A stretch of DNA of 64,000 nucleotides, from contig NZ_CP023865.1 of NCBI RefSeq assembly GCF_003711105.1, positions 6,168,501 to 6,232,500 of the forward strand, read 5' to 3'. This DNA comes from Actinoplanes teichomyceticus ATCC 31121. Its GTDB lineage: Bacteria; Actinomycetota; Actinomycetes; Mycobacteriales; Micromonosporaceae. The stretch's first letter is position 1. Every line of letters begins with the position of its first letter. The notes beneath the pieces were generated by a model. That model worked only from the letters and a program-made list of their open reading frames with translations. It made no database searches and was not told where the DNA came from. Of the stretch, positions 8,139 to 15,675 are shown piece after piece. The position numbers and the translations under genes are program-made.

Positions 8139-10412
8139 TTGCCCGCGCATCGCCGGTCAGCGTTTCGCGGGTCGCCCGCCGGGCGGCGCCGCGCCGGAGC
8201 TGAGCAGCGACAGCCGACACGCTCCGTCACCAGCCGGATGCTTCCGGTGGCTCTCGGCCTGGCGCTGCTCGGGGTCGGCGGGGTGGTCGGTCCCAGCGTG
8301 ATCGGCGCCTCGTCCCCGCACGACCCGGGCGACCTCGAGCTCACCGCGCTGCCCAAGGACGCCCCCGACCAGGGACTGGTCTATGAGGGGCTGAAACCGG
8401 CGGCGGCCGACGCGCTGTGCGCCGGGTCGTACGTGCTCTTCGACGAGACCTGCACGCACGGCCCGGACCGCGCGCCCACCGGCCTGTCCGTGCGCCGGGA
8501 TGTCACCCCGGTCACCGCCGCCACCCGGCTGCCCGGCACGGTGCGCGTGGAGCAGCCGGCCGTGGTCCCGCCGGACGCCGAGATCGCCCGCGACCTGGGC
8601 GGCAGCGCGCTCACCCCGGACGCGCCGGCACTGATCCCGGACCCGGCCCCCGGCAACGCCGACTTCGTCCTCGGCGCGAACGGGGTGGCCTGCGCGGGCG
8701 ACGGGCAGAGCGGCAAGCGGGTGCAGGTGGTCTACCTGTACGCGGCCGGCACGGCCACCCGGTACAACCGGTTCGTCAACTCGTTCCGCACCTGGGCCGG
8801 CGGGGTCGACGCGATCTTCGACGCGAGCGCGGGCGAGACCGGCGGTTCCCGGCACGTGCGGTACGTGACGACTCCGGAGTGCACGGTGGCGGTCTCCGAG
8901 GTGGAGCTGCCGCCCGGGTCGCTGGACTCGTTCGCCGCGACGGTCAAGGCGCTGGGCAACCTGGGTTACAACCGCACCGACCGCAAGTACCTGATGTTCG
9001 CCGACGCGAACGTGTACTGCGGGATCGCCACGTACGTCGACGACAAGCGCCCGGGCCGGACCAACCGCAACAACGGCGGCCCGTCGTACGCCCGGGTGGA
9101 CGCCGGGTGCTGGGGCTCGGCGATGGCCGCCCGCGAGCTGACCCGCTCGCTGGGCGCGGTGCTCAACGGCGCGCCGAACAGCACCGGCGCGGGCGGCTGC
9201 CTGGACGACTACGACCTGCTCTGCGGCGCTGACCGGTCCGGCCGGGCGGCCCGGCAGTCCTGCCCGAAGACGCACGAGGTGCGGCTGGACTGCGGCCACG
9301 ACGACTACTTCAACACCGACCCGAAGCCGGGCAGCTACCTGGACGAGAACTGGAACGTCGCGCTGAGCGACTTCCTGCTGCGCTCCGACGGCGGCGACGA
9401 CATCCCGGACGTGCCCGGCGCGGTCCGGCCCGACCCGACCGAGTCGGCGCCGCCGGCCGCCACCGCACCGGTCCGCCCGGACCCGTCGCCCAGCGCGGCC
9501 GGCGCGGCGCCGACCACCGGCGCCGAGGGTGCCGAGGTCCCGGCCGGCCCCAGCGCCGAGCCGAGCGTCTCGGCCCCGGCCGAGCCGCTGCCCGGGGTGA
9601 GCATCGACCCGGGAGCGCCGATCGAGGCCGAGCCGGCCGCCTTCCAGCCGCGTGCGGGCACCGGGGCACCGGCTCCCGGGCCCGGGCCGGGCTCGGGTGA
9701 CCAGGACACCGGCGCGTCGCAGCCGACGGCCGGCGGCGAGGGCGTCCAGGCCGTGCTGGAGATCCGCGACGCGACCAGCCTGTCGGTCGGGCTGACCTGG
9801 AGCGCCGCGTCGCCGGACGCCAGGTACCAGGTGTCCGTCGACGGCAAGCCGGTGGCCAGCACGAAGGCCACCCGGGCGCGGCTGATCGGGCTGCGGCCGG
9901 ACGCCACCTACCGGGTGGAGATCCGCAGCGCGACGCTCGGCTACCACGCGACCGGCGCGGCGCGGACCGCACCGGCCGCGCGCCCGGTGCAGAACTCGTG
10001 GTTCGTGCTGACCAATGCGCTCACCGGCGGGGCCGCCGACCTGTACGCGGCCCGTGCCGCCGACGGCACGCCGGCCACGCTGGGCCCGGCCGACGGTGGC
10101 AACCAGCAGCAGTGGAAGCTCGTCCCGGCGGACGCGACCGGCGGGTACACGCTGGTCTCCCGGGCCAGCGGCAAGTGCCTGAGGCCGCTGGGCGGCACCC
10201 CGGTGGCCGGCGCGCCGCTGGTGCAGGGCGACTGCGCGAGCGGTGGCGTCCGGTGGCGCCTGCAGGCCTCGGCCTACGGATTCACCCTGCGCAGCGAGAG
10301 TGGCGATCTGACGATCGGGGCCGGCGGCCAACGGTTCGGCTGGCACCGGGTGCTGGCGCTGCAGCCGGACACCGGGCAGCGTCACCAGAGCTGGACCGCG
10401 ATACCGAGCTGA
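8139..10412 (+). CDS. Secreted protein: degenerate metalloprotease-like domain, Fn3 domain and ricin-type lectin domain
   Basis: 757 residues from a TTG at 8139, chosen because GAGGAG lies 5 bases upstream. A basic N-terminus leads into a signal helix (LPVALGLALLGVGG). The middle domain (about 190-400) carries paired cysteines and a stretch RELTRSLGAVLN at residues 332-343. This aligns with the HExxHxxG motif of zinc proteases, but both histidines are arginine. A Pro/Ala-rich linker (about 440-530), a fibronectin type III domain (about 535-610) and a C-terminal beta-trefoil lectin domain (about 620-757, with GKCL and QQW motifs) follow. It is probably exported and binds carbohydrate. Loss of catalysis is inferred from the motif. 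Confidence 0.75.
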   Translation: MPAHRRSAFRGSPAGRRRAGAEQRQPTRSVTSRMLPVALGLALLGVGGVVGPSVIGASSPHDPGDLELTALPKDAPDQGLVYEGLKPAAADALCAGSYVLFDETCTHGPDRAPTGLSVRRDVTPVTAATRLPGTVRVEQPAVVPPDAEIARDLGGSALTPDAPALIPDPAPGNADFVLGANGVACAGDGQSGKRVQVVYLYAAGTATRYNRFVNSFRTWAGGVDAIFDASAGETGGSRHVRYVTTPECTVAVSEVELPPGSLDSFAATVKALGNLGYNRTDRKYLMFADANVYCGIATYVDDKRPGRTNRNNGGPSYARVDAGCWGSAMAARELTRSLGAVLNGAPNSTGAGGCLDDYDLLCGADRSGRAARQSCPKTHEVRLDCGHDDYFNTDPKPGSYLDENWNVALSDFLLRSDGGDDIPDVPGAVRPDPTESAPPAATAPVRPDPSPSAAGAAPTTGAEGAEVPAGPSAEPSVSAPAEPLPGVSIDPGAPIEAEPAAFQPRAGTGAPAPGPGPGSGDQDTGASQPTAGGEGVQAVLEIRDATSLSVGLTWSAASPDARYQVSVDGKPVASTKATRARLIGLRPDATYRVEIRSATLGYHATGAARTAPAARPVQNSWFVLTNALTGGAADLYAARAADGTPATLGPADGGNQQQWKLVPADATGGYTLVSRASGKCLRPLGGTPVAGAPLVQGDCASGGVRWRLQASAYGFTLRSESGDLTIGAGGQRFGWHRVLALQPDTGQRHQSWTAIPS

Positions 10413-10438
10413 CCTGGTCATGTGGAGGGAGAGACGCG

Positions 10439-10585
10439 ATGCCTGATGTGCTGAGCAAGCCGGACACCGAGCCGGGGGAGGATCCGGCCCGGTTCCCCCG
10501 GCGCAGGGTGGTGCGCTGGCTGGCCATCCTCACCGTCGGCACGCTGGTGATGCTGGCCTGCCTGCAGGAGCCGCTCTACCCGTAG
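10439..10585 (+). CDS. Small single-helix membrane protein (48 residues)
   Basis: Starts at ATG 10439 with a strong GGAGGGAG site upstream. The N-terminal half is acidic and proline-containing, followed by RRRVVRW and one hydrophobic helix (about residues 26-42) ending in CLQEPLYP. It follows the lectin protein after 26 bases and may belong to its transcript. Its last 10 bases overlap the convergent adenosine-deaminase gene. I recognise no family. Coding is supported by the ribosome site, the helix and the codon bias. Confidence 0.6.
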   Translation: MPDVLSKPDTEPGEDPARFPRRRVVRWLAILTVGTLVMLACLQEPLYP

Positions 10586-11598
10586 TTCCGCGCGTAGTCG
10601 TCGATCTCGGCGAGCAGGGCGGCCTTGCCGTCGGCGGAGCGGAAGCTGTGCCGCACCGCGCTGCGGGCCAGCTCGGCCACCCCGGCGGCGTCCAGGCCGA
10701 GCAGGCGGGCGGCGACCGCGTACTCGTGCTCCAGGGTGGTGCCGAACATCGGCGGGTCGTCGGAGTTCACGCTGACCGGCACCCCGGCCGCGACCAGCCG
10801 GCCGATCGGGTGCCCGGCCAGGTCGGCGACCGCGCGGGTGCGCAGGTTGGAGGTGGGGCACACCTCCAGCGGGATCTGGTGCTCGGCCAGGTACGCCATC
10901 AGCCGCTCGTCCTGGGCGGCCGCGATGCCGTGCCCGATCCGCTCGGCGCCCAGGTGGTGGATCGCGTCCCAGATCGTCTCCGGTCCGGTGGTCTCGCCGG
11001 CGTGCGGCACGCTGTGCAGCCCGGCCGCGCGGGCCCGGTCGAAGTACGGCTTGAACTGCGGCCGCGGCACCCCGATCTCCGGACCGCCCAGTCCGAAACT
11101 GATCAACCCGTCGGGCCGCTCCTCCAGCGCGATCCGCAGCGTCTCCTCGGCCGAGGCCAGCCCGGCCTCGCCGGGGATGTCGAAGCACCAGGCGAGGTCG
11201 AGCCCGAAGTCCCGGCGGGCGCCGCTGCGGGCGTCCTCGATCGCCTCGCAGAACGCCGGGGCCGGGATGCCGCGGCGCACGCTCGAGTACGGCGTGACGG
11301 TCAGCTCGGCGTAGCGCACCCGCTGGCGGCTCAGCTCCCGGGCGATCTCGTAGGTCAGCAGGCGGACGTCCTCGGCGTCCCGGATCAGGTCGACCACGCT
11401 GAGGTAGACCTCGATGAAGTGCGCGAAGTCGCGGAACGCGAAGTACTCCGTGAGCGCCTCGGGGTCGGCCGGGACCGGCGAGCTGCCCTCGTGCCGGGCG
11501 GCCAGCTCGGCCACGATCCGGGGGGAGGCCGAGCCCACGTGGTGCACGTGGAGCTCCGCCTTGGGCAAGCCCGCGATGAAGGTCGTCAGGTCCGTCAA
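10576..11598 (-). CDS. add: Adenosine deaminase family protein
   Basis: 340 residues from TTG 11598, preceded by AAGGAG at a good distance. It is a TIM-barrel zinc deaminase. The metal site begins with PKAELHVHHVGS near residue 15 (HxH), SVPHAGE supplies the next histidine and catalytic glutamate region, and SVNSDDPPMF supplies the aspartates. It would convert adenosine or deoxyadenosine to the inosine form. The HVHHVGS variant is common in actinobacterial members. One relative, SCO5662 of Streptomyces, deaminates aminodeoxyfutalosine in menaquinone synthesis, so that substrate is a real alternative. No menaquinone gene lies nearby. Confidence 0.8.
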   Translation of the reverse strand: MTDLTTFIAGLPKAELHVHHVGSASPRIVAELAARHEGSSPVPADPEALTEYFAFRDFAHFIEVYLSVVDLIRDAEDVRLLTYEIARELSRQRVRYAELTVTPYSSVRRGIPAPAFCEAIEDARSGARRDFGLDLAWCFDIPGEAGLASAEETLRIALEERPDGLISFGLGGPEIGVPRPQFKPYFDRARAAGLHSVPHAGETTGPETIWDAIHHLGAERIGHGIAAAQDERLMAYLAEHQIPLEVCPTSNLRTRAVADLAGHPIGRLVAAGVPVSVNSDDPPMFGTTLEHEYAVAARLLGLDAAGVAELARSAVRHSFRSADGKAALLAEIDDYARNYG

Positions 11599-11638
11599 GA
11601 TCTCTCCTTGTTTCTCGGTCGGCGCCGCCACCCCGCAG

Positions 11639-12403
11639 CTATGCGGTGGCGGTGCGCGCCACCACGAAGATACGGCGGAACGGGAACGCGACCCGGCCGT
11701 GTCGCTCGGGATACGCCTCGGCGAGCCGGCCGGCCAGCTCGGCCCGGAACGCCGCCCAGGCGCCCGCGTCCAGCACGGCGCGGACCGGCCGCAGCGCGGT
11801 GCCCTCCAGCCAGCGCAGCACCGGGTGGTCGGGGTCGCCGACCGGCAGCAGGTGCAGGTAGGTGGTCTCCCACGCGTCCACCTCGGCGCCGGCGTCGACC
11901 AGGGGTGCGGCGTACCCGGCCGGGTCGTCGACCGGGGACTCGCGCAGCACGTGGGCGGCGCCGTGCCGCTCGGCGGTGGCCCGCAGCAGGCGGTGCGAGG
12001 CGGCGGCGAAGTTGCCCGGCACCTGCAGGGCGAGCCAGGCCCCGGCCGGCAGCTCGGCGGCCCAGCGGGTGAGCATCTCCCGGTGGCCGGGCACCCACTG
12101 CAGGGCGGCGTTGCTGACCACCACGTCGGTGTCCGGGCCGGGCCGCCAGTCGGCGATGTCGCCGAGCCGGTACGCGACCGGGCCGGGGGCGGCGGCCGCC
12201 TTGGCGATCATCTCGGGGGACGAGTCCAGGCCGGTCACCCGGGCGCCGGGCCAGCGCTCGGCGAGCGTGCGGGTCAGCTCGCCGGGACCGCAGCCCAGGT
12301 CGACGACCGCCCGCGGCGCCCTCGCCCCGATCCGGGCGACGAGGTCGAGGAACGGTCGGGAGCGCTGGTCGCCGAAGCGGCGGTAGACGGCCGGGTCCCA
12401 CAT
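11639..12403 (-). CDS. tam: Trans-aconitate 2-methyltransferase
   Basis: 254 residues. SAM-dependent methyltransferase with motif I VVDLGCGPGELTRTLA near residue 33 and GLDSSPEMI following. The N-terminal MWDPAVYRRFGDQRSRPF is typical of Tam, which methylates trans-aconitate, an inhibitor of aconitase. ATG 12403 has GGAGG five bases upstream. It is divergent from the aldo-keto reductase. The 22-bp palindrome between them overlaps its likely promoter (TACGGT on the minus strand at 12419-12424), so it is probably repressed by a TetR-type protein encoded elsewhere. Confidence 0.85.
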   Translation of the reverse strand: MWDPAVYRRFGDQRSRPFLDLVARIGARAPRAVVDLGCGPGELTRTLAERWPGARVTGLDSSPEMIAKAAAAPGPVAYRLGDIADWRPGPDTDVVVSNAALQWVPGHREMLTRWAAELPAGAWLALQVPGNFAAASHRLLRATAERHGAAHVLRESPVDDPAGYAAPLVDAGAEVDAWETTYLHLLPVGDPDHPVLRWLEGTALRPVRAVLDAGAWAAFRAELAGRLAEAYPERHGRVAFPFRRIFVVARTATA

Positions 12404-12416
12404 GGCGCCTCCAGTA

Positions 12417-12438
12417 AAACCGTACGTACGTATTGTTT
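12417..12438. promoter_or_regulatory. Palindromic operator between tam and aldo-keto reductase
   Basis: AAACCGTACGTACGTATTGTTT is symmetric at 18 of 22 positions: outer AAAC/GTTT arms and a central TACGTACGTA. Its size and symmetry are typical of TetR-family operators. It overlaps the candidate -10 of tam and touches the -35 of the divergent gene. No regulator gene is adjacent, so the cognate repressor is unknown. Confidence 0.6.
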
Positions 12439-12463
12439 GAACCTAACAGCCGGGCGGTAGGGT
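12437..12463 (+). promoter_or_regulatory. Candidate promoter of the aldo-keto reductase
   Basis: TTGAAC (12437-12442) and TAGGGT (12458-12463) are separated by 15 bases. The -10 ends 6 bases before the GTG, so the transcript would start at or next to the start codon. Confidence 0.55.
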
Positions 12464-12469
12464 CTCCAC

Positions 12470-13447
12470 GTGGAAAAACGAAGCTTTCGCCGGATGGGCC
12501 GCGACGCTGGCGTGATCGGTCTGGGCGCCTGGCAGCTCGGCGCCGACTGGGGCGAGGTCAGCGAGGCCGACGCGCACGCCACCCTGCAGGCCGCGGTGGA
12601 TGCCGGGGTCACCTTCATCGACACCGCCGACGTGTACGGCGACGGCCGCAGCGAGCAGATCGTCGGCTCGTTCGTGAAGGACCGCCCGGGTCTCACCGTG
12701 GCCACCAAGATGGGCCGCCGCGTCCCGCAGGAGCCGGCCAACTATCACCTGGACAACTTCCGCGCCTGGACCGACCGGTCCCGGGCCAACCTCGGGGTGG
12801 ACACCCTCGACCTGGTCCAGCTGCACTGCCCGCCGACCCCGGTGTTCAGCAGTGACGAGGTCTTCGACGCGCTCGACACGCTGGTGCAGGAGAAGCGGAT
12901 CGCCGCGTACGGCGTGAGCGTGGAGAAGGTCGACGAGGCGCTCGCCGCGATCGCCCGCCCCGGGGTCGCCAGCGTCCAGATCATCCTCAACGCGTTCCGC
13001 CTCAAGCCGCTGGAGCGGGTCCTGCCCGCCGCCGCCGAGGCCGGGGTGGGCATCATCGCGCGCGTCCCGCTCGCCAGCGGCCTGCTCTCCGGGCGGTACG
13101 ACGAGAGCACCACGTTCGCCGCCGACGACCACCGCAACTACAACCGGCACGGCGAGGCCTTCGACGTCGGCGAGACCTTCTCCGGGGTGGACTTCGCCAC
13201 CGGCCTGGAGGCGGTCCGCCGGCTGCGGCCCCTGGTCCCGGAGGGCGCCACGATGGCGCAATTCGCGCTGCGCTGGATCGTCGACCAGCCGGGCGTGACC
13301 GTGGTGATCCCGGGTGCGCGCAATCCCGAGCAAGCGCGCGCCAACGCGCACGCCGCCGATCTGCCGCCGCTTTCGGCGGAAACCCTGGAAAAGATCAACT
13401 CGGTCTACGATGAGCTGATTCGACCCCAGGTCCACGACAAATGGTGA
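12470..13447 (+). CDS. Aldo/keto reductase
   Basis: 325 residues. NADPH-dependent oxidoreductase with a TIM barrel. The N-terminal GLGAWQLGADWGEV, the catalytic aspartate/tyrosine block FIDTADVYGDGRSE (D and Y), the lysine in TVATKMGRR and the histidine in LVQLHCP make up the expected D-Y-K-H tetrad. A C-terminal VIPGARNPEQARAN segment binds the cofactor phosphate. The GTG start lies directly after a -10-like hexamer with no Shine-Dalgarno. Its stop overlaps the start of the next small membrane gene. The substrate cannot be named. Confidence 0.9.
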   Translation: MEKRSFRRMGRDAGVIGLGAWQLGADWGEVSEADAHATLQAAVDAGVTFIDTADVYGDGRSEQIVGSFVKDRPGLTVATKMGRRVPQEPANYHLDNFRAWTDRSRANLGVDTLDLVQLHCPPTPVFSSDEVFDALDTLVQEKRIAAYGVSVEKVDEALAAIARPGVASVQIILNAFRLKPLERVLPAAAEAGVGIIARVPLASGLLSGRYDESTTFAADDHRNYNRHGEAFDVGETFSGVDFATGLEAVRRLRPLVPEGATMAQFALRWIVDQPGVTVVIPGARNPEQARANAHAADLPPLSAETLEKINSVYDELIRPQVHDKW

Positions 13448-13689
13448 ACAATGAAAACGGCTCAGGGGCCGGCCCGGTCCGCTTGCACGGCTGGCTGACC
13501 ATGTCGCTCGGCCTGCTCGGCACGGTGCTGGGTCCGGTGTGGATCCTGCAGGGCCTGAACGTGTTCGAGCACGAGCTGATGAGCGATCAGCCGGCCTGGG
13601 CCGCGGCCGGGGGCGTGCTGACGGTGGGCGGGCTGATGCTCGTGGTCATCGGCATGCGCCGCCGCAGCGCCGGCCGGACCGCCGCGTGA
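13441..13689 (+). CDS. Small two-helix membrane protein
   Basis: 82 residues; the ATG lies inside the last codons of the aldo-keto reductase, so translation is probably coupled. Two hydrophobic segments (about 18-40 and 53-70) flank a short polar loop with FEHELMSDQPAW, and the C-terminus is RRRSAGRTAA. This fits an inner-membrane protein with a basic cytoplasmic end. I know no function. It is followed by two strong hairpins shared with the convergent cspA gene. Confidence 0.65.
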   Translation: MVNNENGSGAGPVRLHGWLTMSLGLLGTVLGPVWILQGLNVFEHELMSDQPAWAAAGGVLTVGGLMLVVIGMRRRSAGRTAA

Positions 13690-13811
13690 CCGGCGACATG
13701 CGGCCGGGGCGGCGAGCCGGCGCCGTCAAGGACTGAGAAGTCCGGCCCGGGCGCGCCCGGTGACCGCCTCTGGGCAGGCGGGACACCACGCGCGACCGGG
13801 CCGGGTGGACC

Positions 13812-13873
13812 GTCGCCGGGGTGCCGGCGACCGTCACGAACAGGCCCCGCAACCTCGGCGAGGCTGCGGGGCC
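13812..13873. terminator. Tandem hairpins between convergent genes
   Basis: Hairpin one: GTCGCCGG, loop GGTG, CCGGCGAC (13812-13831). Hairpin two: GGCCCCGCA with an inner CCTC/GAGG pair and TGCGGGGCC (13843-13873). They lie between the small membrane gene and cspA, which converge. They probably form a bidirectional terminator without U-tracts. The rest of 13690-13934 holds nothing else I can support. Confidence 0.6.
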
Positions 13874-13934
13874 ACGGTCAGGCCGGCCTCCGCCAGGCGG
13901 CCGGCGCGCCGGCCTCGCGACCGGCTGATTGGTC

Positions 13935-14138
13935 TCAGAGCGGGCGAACCTGCTCCGCCTGCGGGCCCTTCTGGCCCTGGGCGATCTCGAACTCCACCCG
14001 CTGGTTCTCCTCCAGAGTGCGGTAGCCGCTCGTCTGGATGGCCGAGAAGTGGACGAACACGTCAGCACCCCCGCCGTCGACGGTGATGAAGCCGAAGCCC
14101 TTGTCTGCGTTGAACCACTTCACGGTTCCTTGCGCCAT
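13935..14138 (-). CDS. cspA: Cold shock protein CspA family
   Basis: 67 residues, the normal length. It is an OB-fold nucleic-acid chaperone with both RNP motifs: KGFGFITV and DVFVHFSAI. It starts [14 protein letters not shown] and ends [11 protein letters not shown], a form typical of high-GC actinobacteria. ATG 14138 has GAAGGAGAG upstream. The AT-richer 5' region (14139-14420) suggests a long leader, as in other csp genes, where temperature affects mRNA structure; that part is inference. The convergent hairpins at 13812-13873 terminate it. Confidence 0.96.
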   Translation of the reverse strand: MAQGTVKWFNADKGFGFITVDGGGADVFVHFSAIQTSGYRTLEENQRVEFEIAQGQKGPQAEQVRPL

Positions 14139-14416
14139 GCTGAACTCTCCTTCTGAAAATGCCGGCCCGCCGGACCGCGGCAGCGGAACGCGGGGCCGAT
14201 GACCGTTTTCGAGCAGCGGCGCCGCGAGGCGGCCCTTTCAGAGGACATCCCCTCCACTCGGCTTCGAGACACCTGATGACCCTCCCGGGATCGGGTCGGT
14301 GCCGCGCCACCGGAGCGGAAGCAGCGAACCACGTACGCAAAAACTGGCCACACTGTACCCGAAAAACGGGCCGCAAAGCTCCCCCTCGACGGAATCCAAT
14401 AAAGCGTGGCAGATAT

Positions 14417-14456
14417 GGAAAAGGCTCCCCACTTCATGGTTACGAAGTGGGGAGCC
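14417..14456 (-). terminator. Rho-independent terminator of the DUF4235/DUF3618/holin-X operon
   Basis: On the minus strand a perfect 13-bp stem (GGCTCCCCACTTC / GAAGTGGGGAGCC, 8-base loop; 14423-14456) is followed directly by TTTT. It is 53 bases after the stop of the DUF4235 gene. This is the best classical terminator in the window. The other part of 14139-14508 is the cspA leader. Confidence 0.8.
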
Positions 14457-14508
14457 GTCAAGAAGCCTGTCTATACCGCAGTTGATCTGGAGGTGACGGG
14501 CCTGCCGA

Positions 14509-14781
14509 TCAGTCCGGCCAGTGGCCGGTCAGCCGCTTGGCGCCGGCCGCGCTGCTGCGGTGGACGGCGGCCTTCACCACCGCGAAGATCGCGCCCTGCA
14601 ACGCCGCCGCGGCCAGCACCTCGCCCCAGCCACGCTCCTCGTCACCGGCGTCCGGCGCGTCGTCGTCCCCGGTGGCGAGCTTCCAGACCTGCTTGAACAC
14701 CATCCCGGCCAGCGTGCCGGCCGCGATGCCCAGCGCCAGGTTCACCGGTTTGAGCGCCACCTTCTCCAGCTTTCCCGCCAT
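14509..14781 (-). CDS. DUF4235 membrane protein
   Basis: 90 residues with two hydrophobic segments (about 14-32 and 55-75) around an acidic loop DDDAPDAGDEERGWGE. The WGEVLAAAALQGAIFAVVK pattern is that of DUF4235, a small actinobacterial family often encoded with DUF3618 proteins. The ATG overlaps the DUF3618 stop (ATGA). It is the last gene of a three-gene operon and is closed by the terminator at 14417-14456. The function is unknown; a role in the cell envelope is inferred from its partners. Confidence 0.8.
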   Translation of the reverse strand: MAGKLEKVALKPVNLALGIAAGTLAGMVFKQVWKLATGDDDAPDAGDEERGWGEVLAAAALQGAIFAVVKAAVHRSSAAGAKRLTGHWPD

Positions 14782-15179
14782 CAGCGCCTCCCCCGCATGA
14801 TCAGAATGACTCCCACCACCGCGGCCAGCCCGGCGAAGACCAGCGCGGCCGGGACCGGCGTGGCGCGTACCCGGGCGGTGGCCTCGTGTGCCAGCTCGCC
14901 GGGCGCCGCCTCGCGCAGCCTCTCGGTCGCCTGCCCCGCCGTCCCCCTGACACTCGCGCCGGCCTGCGCCGCCGCCGCCCGGACCCGCCCGGTCGCGACC
15001 GCCGCCTGGTCCAGCACCCGCTGCTTGGTCTGCTCGACCTGCTCACGGGCACGGGCCTTGACGTCCGCCCGCGCGGCCAGCGCCTGCACGGTCTGGCCCA
15101 GTTCGGCCCGGGTCTCCCGGATCTCCTTGCGGAGCGCCGCCAGATCCGGCTTCTCCGGCGTACCGTTGCTCTCGCTCAT
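14781..15179 (-). CDS. DUF3618 membrane-anchored protein
   Basis: 132 residues. An N-terminal helix LAALRKEIRETRAELGQTV is the DUF3618 signature. A long amphipathic alanine/arginine region (about 40-95) probably forms a coiled coil, and a single C-terminal helix (LVFAGLAAVVGVILIM) anchors it. The layout recalls YqjD/ElaB proteins of E. coli, which tether to the membrane by a C-terminal helix. It overlaps its upstream and downstream neighbours by 4 bases each, so the three proteins are made together. Confidence 0.85.
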   Translation of the reverse strand: MSESNGTPEKPDLAALRKEIRETRAELGQTVQALAARADVKARAREQVEQTKQRVLDQAAVATGRVRAAAAQAGASVRGTAGQATERLREAAPGELAHEATARVRATPVPAALVFAGLAAVVGVILIMRGRR

Positions 15180-15610
15180 ACCCGGCTCCGCTCCTTGACC
15201 GCGTGCCTGACCTCGTCGACGTCCGCCTTCAGGCCGGCGAGCGCGGCCTTCGGCTCCGGCGGGACGGCCCGGCTCACCTGCTTCTTGCCGAGCAACGCCA
15301 GCACACCGGCCACCAGGAAGAGCACCACGGTGACGATCAGACTCGCCAGCCAGAGCGGCAGCACCAGGTCGAGCGCGATGATCGCCGTGGCGATCAGCGC
15401 GCCCACGCCGTAACCGGCGAGGACGCCGCCGCCACCGAACAGCCCGATACCGATGCCCGCGTGCTTGCCCTTCTCGGCGAGCTCCGCCTTGGCCAGGGTG
15501 ATCTCGTCCCGGACGAGCCGGCTGATCTGCTCGCTCGCGCGCTGGACCAGCTCCGCCGTGGACTGCTCGGTCAATGGTCGGGCCGGCCTACCGTTCAGGA
15601 CATCGGCCAT
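15176..15610 (-). CDS. Actinobacterial holin-X / phage holin superfamily III protein
   Basis: 144 residues. An N-terminal amphipathic region STAELVQRASEQISRLVRDE and LAKAELAEKGKHAGIG lead into two membrane hairpins (about 50-110). A charged C-terminus contains LKADVDEVRHAVKERSRV. This is the PF07332 pattern. These proteins are chromosomal and common in actinobacteria, and here no phage gene is near. It heads the operon with DUF3618 and DUF4235. The arrangement parallels yqjE with yqjD in E. coli. Role unknown, probably membrane organisation or stress. Confidence 0.82.
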   Translation of the reverse strand: MADVLNGRPARPLTEQSTAELVQRASEQISRLVRDEITLAKAELAEKGKHAGIGIGLFGGGGVLAGYGVGALIATAIIALDLVLPLWLASLIVTVVLFLVAGVLALLGKKQVSRAVPPEPKAALAGLKADVDEVRHAVKERSRV

Positions 15611-15675
15611 CGTGGTCCTCCTTTCGACTGTGCGGTGTATGCCCTGATCACCCGGCGCTCAATCCTCCGCGCCGG

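Noticed and set aside
15176..15610. Prophage remnant because of a holin-like gene
   Set aside because: Holin-X proteins are ordinary chromosomal genes in actinobacteria and no phage gene is nearby.
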